This document shows positions 17,549-17,832 of a stretch of DNA of 17,832 nt, in pieces. The stretch spans positions 1-17,832 of the forward strand of contig VXIS01000559.1 of the NCBI GenBank assembly GCA_008704415.1, written 5' to 3'. The notes beneath the pieces were generated by a model. That model had not been told where the DNA came from. It did not search any database and was given only the letters and a program-made list of their open reading frames with translations. Position 1 is the stretch's first letter; each line of letters opens with the position of its first letter. The position numbers and the translations under genes are program-made. The DNA is from Sphaerosporella brunnea (lineage: Eukaryota; Ascomycota; Pezizomycetes; Pezizales; Pyronemataceae).

Positions 17549-17832
17549 TGTCATGGGTATGGTCACGTGACATGTACTCTAAGTAGTCAGCTAGGGAAGA
17601 GAATAGAGTCTACATAGTGATCGCCTCGAGGGCCTGTAATAGCCGGGTGGCTCCAGATCATAGTAGCCAGCTTGAGTGACGCTACGGAAGAACTCGGAGA
17701 TCGGGTGCCTCAGGTAGGACGCTGCCTGAGAAGAGAACCCGGTTTGGAGATGACAATAGCATAGGCTATTGTTAGAGCTCTTCTGAGATATCTTCGTTGA
17801 CATGCCTGTTTCAGGAACTAGCATAACGATTG
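17549..17832 (+). mobile_element. LTR of family A, second copy, cut by the window end
   Basis: It starts TGTCATGGGTATGG and matches the reverse complement of 2371 back to 2109, then 811 back to about 778, with scattered substitutions. It runs straight through the site where the left copy carries the LINE-like insert, so it shows the empty target. GTCACGTGAC is kept near the start (17562-17571). It runs off the window, so whether it is a solo LTR or the 5' LTR of a full element is not visible. Confidence 0.85.

Noticed and set aside
1..17832. A new defence, toxin or biosynthetic system
   Set aside because: All coding regions with support belong to known metabolic or transposon families; no cluster of unknown genes or CRISPR-like array was seen.

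Overview
The window looks like nuclear DNA of a filamentous ascomycete. It holds three mitochondrial or cytosolic metabolic genes with very short introns (51 to 62 bases, GT..AG, with TTAAC/CTGAC-type branch sites), set among LTR retrotransposons, a LINE-like insert, a Fot1/pogo transposon and a TIR-bounded MITE. A transposon-rich, truffle-like (Pezizomycete) genome would fit, but the species cannot be fixed from sequence alone. No bacterial features, rRNA, tRNA or CRISPR are visible.

Left block, 1-4790: a nest of retroelements. An old Ty3/Gypsy pol fragment (3392-3432 continuing at 4457-4790) is broken by a solo Gypsy LTR (3433-4451) with a perfect 5-bp target duplication. A second LTR of the same family (2383-3391) lies 41 bases upstream. 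It looks like the 3' LTR of another Gypsy element whose 3' end and polypurine-like tract fill 1-251 and 2377-2382. A different LTR on the minus strand (252-2371, GGGGG duplication) landed in that purine tract. It was itself hit by a 1.3-kb LINE-like element (812-2108, 14-bp duplication) that carries an ORF1 with a CCHC knuckle but no reverse transcriptase.

Middle block, 5815-13744: three genes, all on the minus strand. They are succinyl-CoA:3-ketoacid CoA-transferase (SCOT; 2 exons), phosphoacetylglucosamine mutase (AGM1/PCM1; 5 exons including a 14-nt microexon) and a mitochondrial-type class III (CaiB/BaiF) CoA-transferase resembling SUGCT (6 exons including an 8-nt microexon). The first and third are CoA-transferases that typically draw on succinyl-CoA. 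AGM1 makes GlcNAc-1-P for UDP-GlcNAc and chitin. A 735-bp MITE with 22-bp TIRs and a TA duplication sits between SCOT and AGM1.

Right block, 14335-17832: a complete Fot1/pogo element (14337-16878; TIRs, TA duplication, DD35D transposase). I reconstruct its transposase as four exons coding for about 680 to 710 residues, with the three introns in the C-terminal third. The window ends in a second copy of the minus-strand LTR found on the left, here in plus orientation, so the gene block lies between inverted LTR copies about 15 kb apart.

I see no previously undescribed multi-gene system. The observations most worth checking are the two microexons, the multi-exon C-terminal extension and two-part TIRs of the Fot1 element, and the nested retroelement stack.
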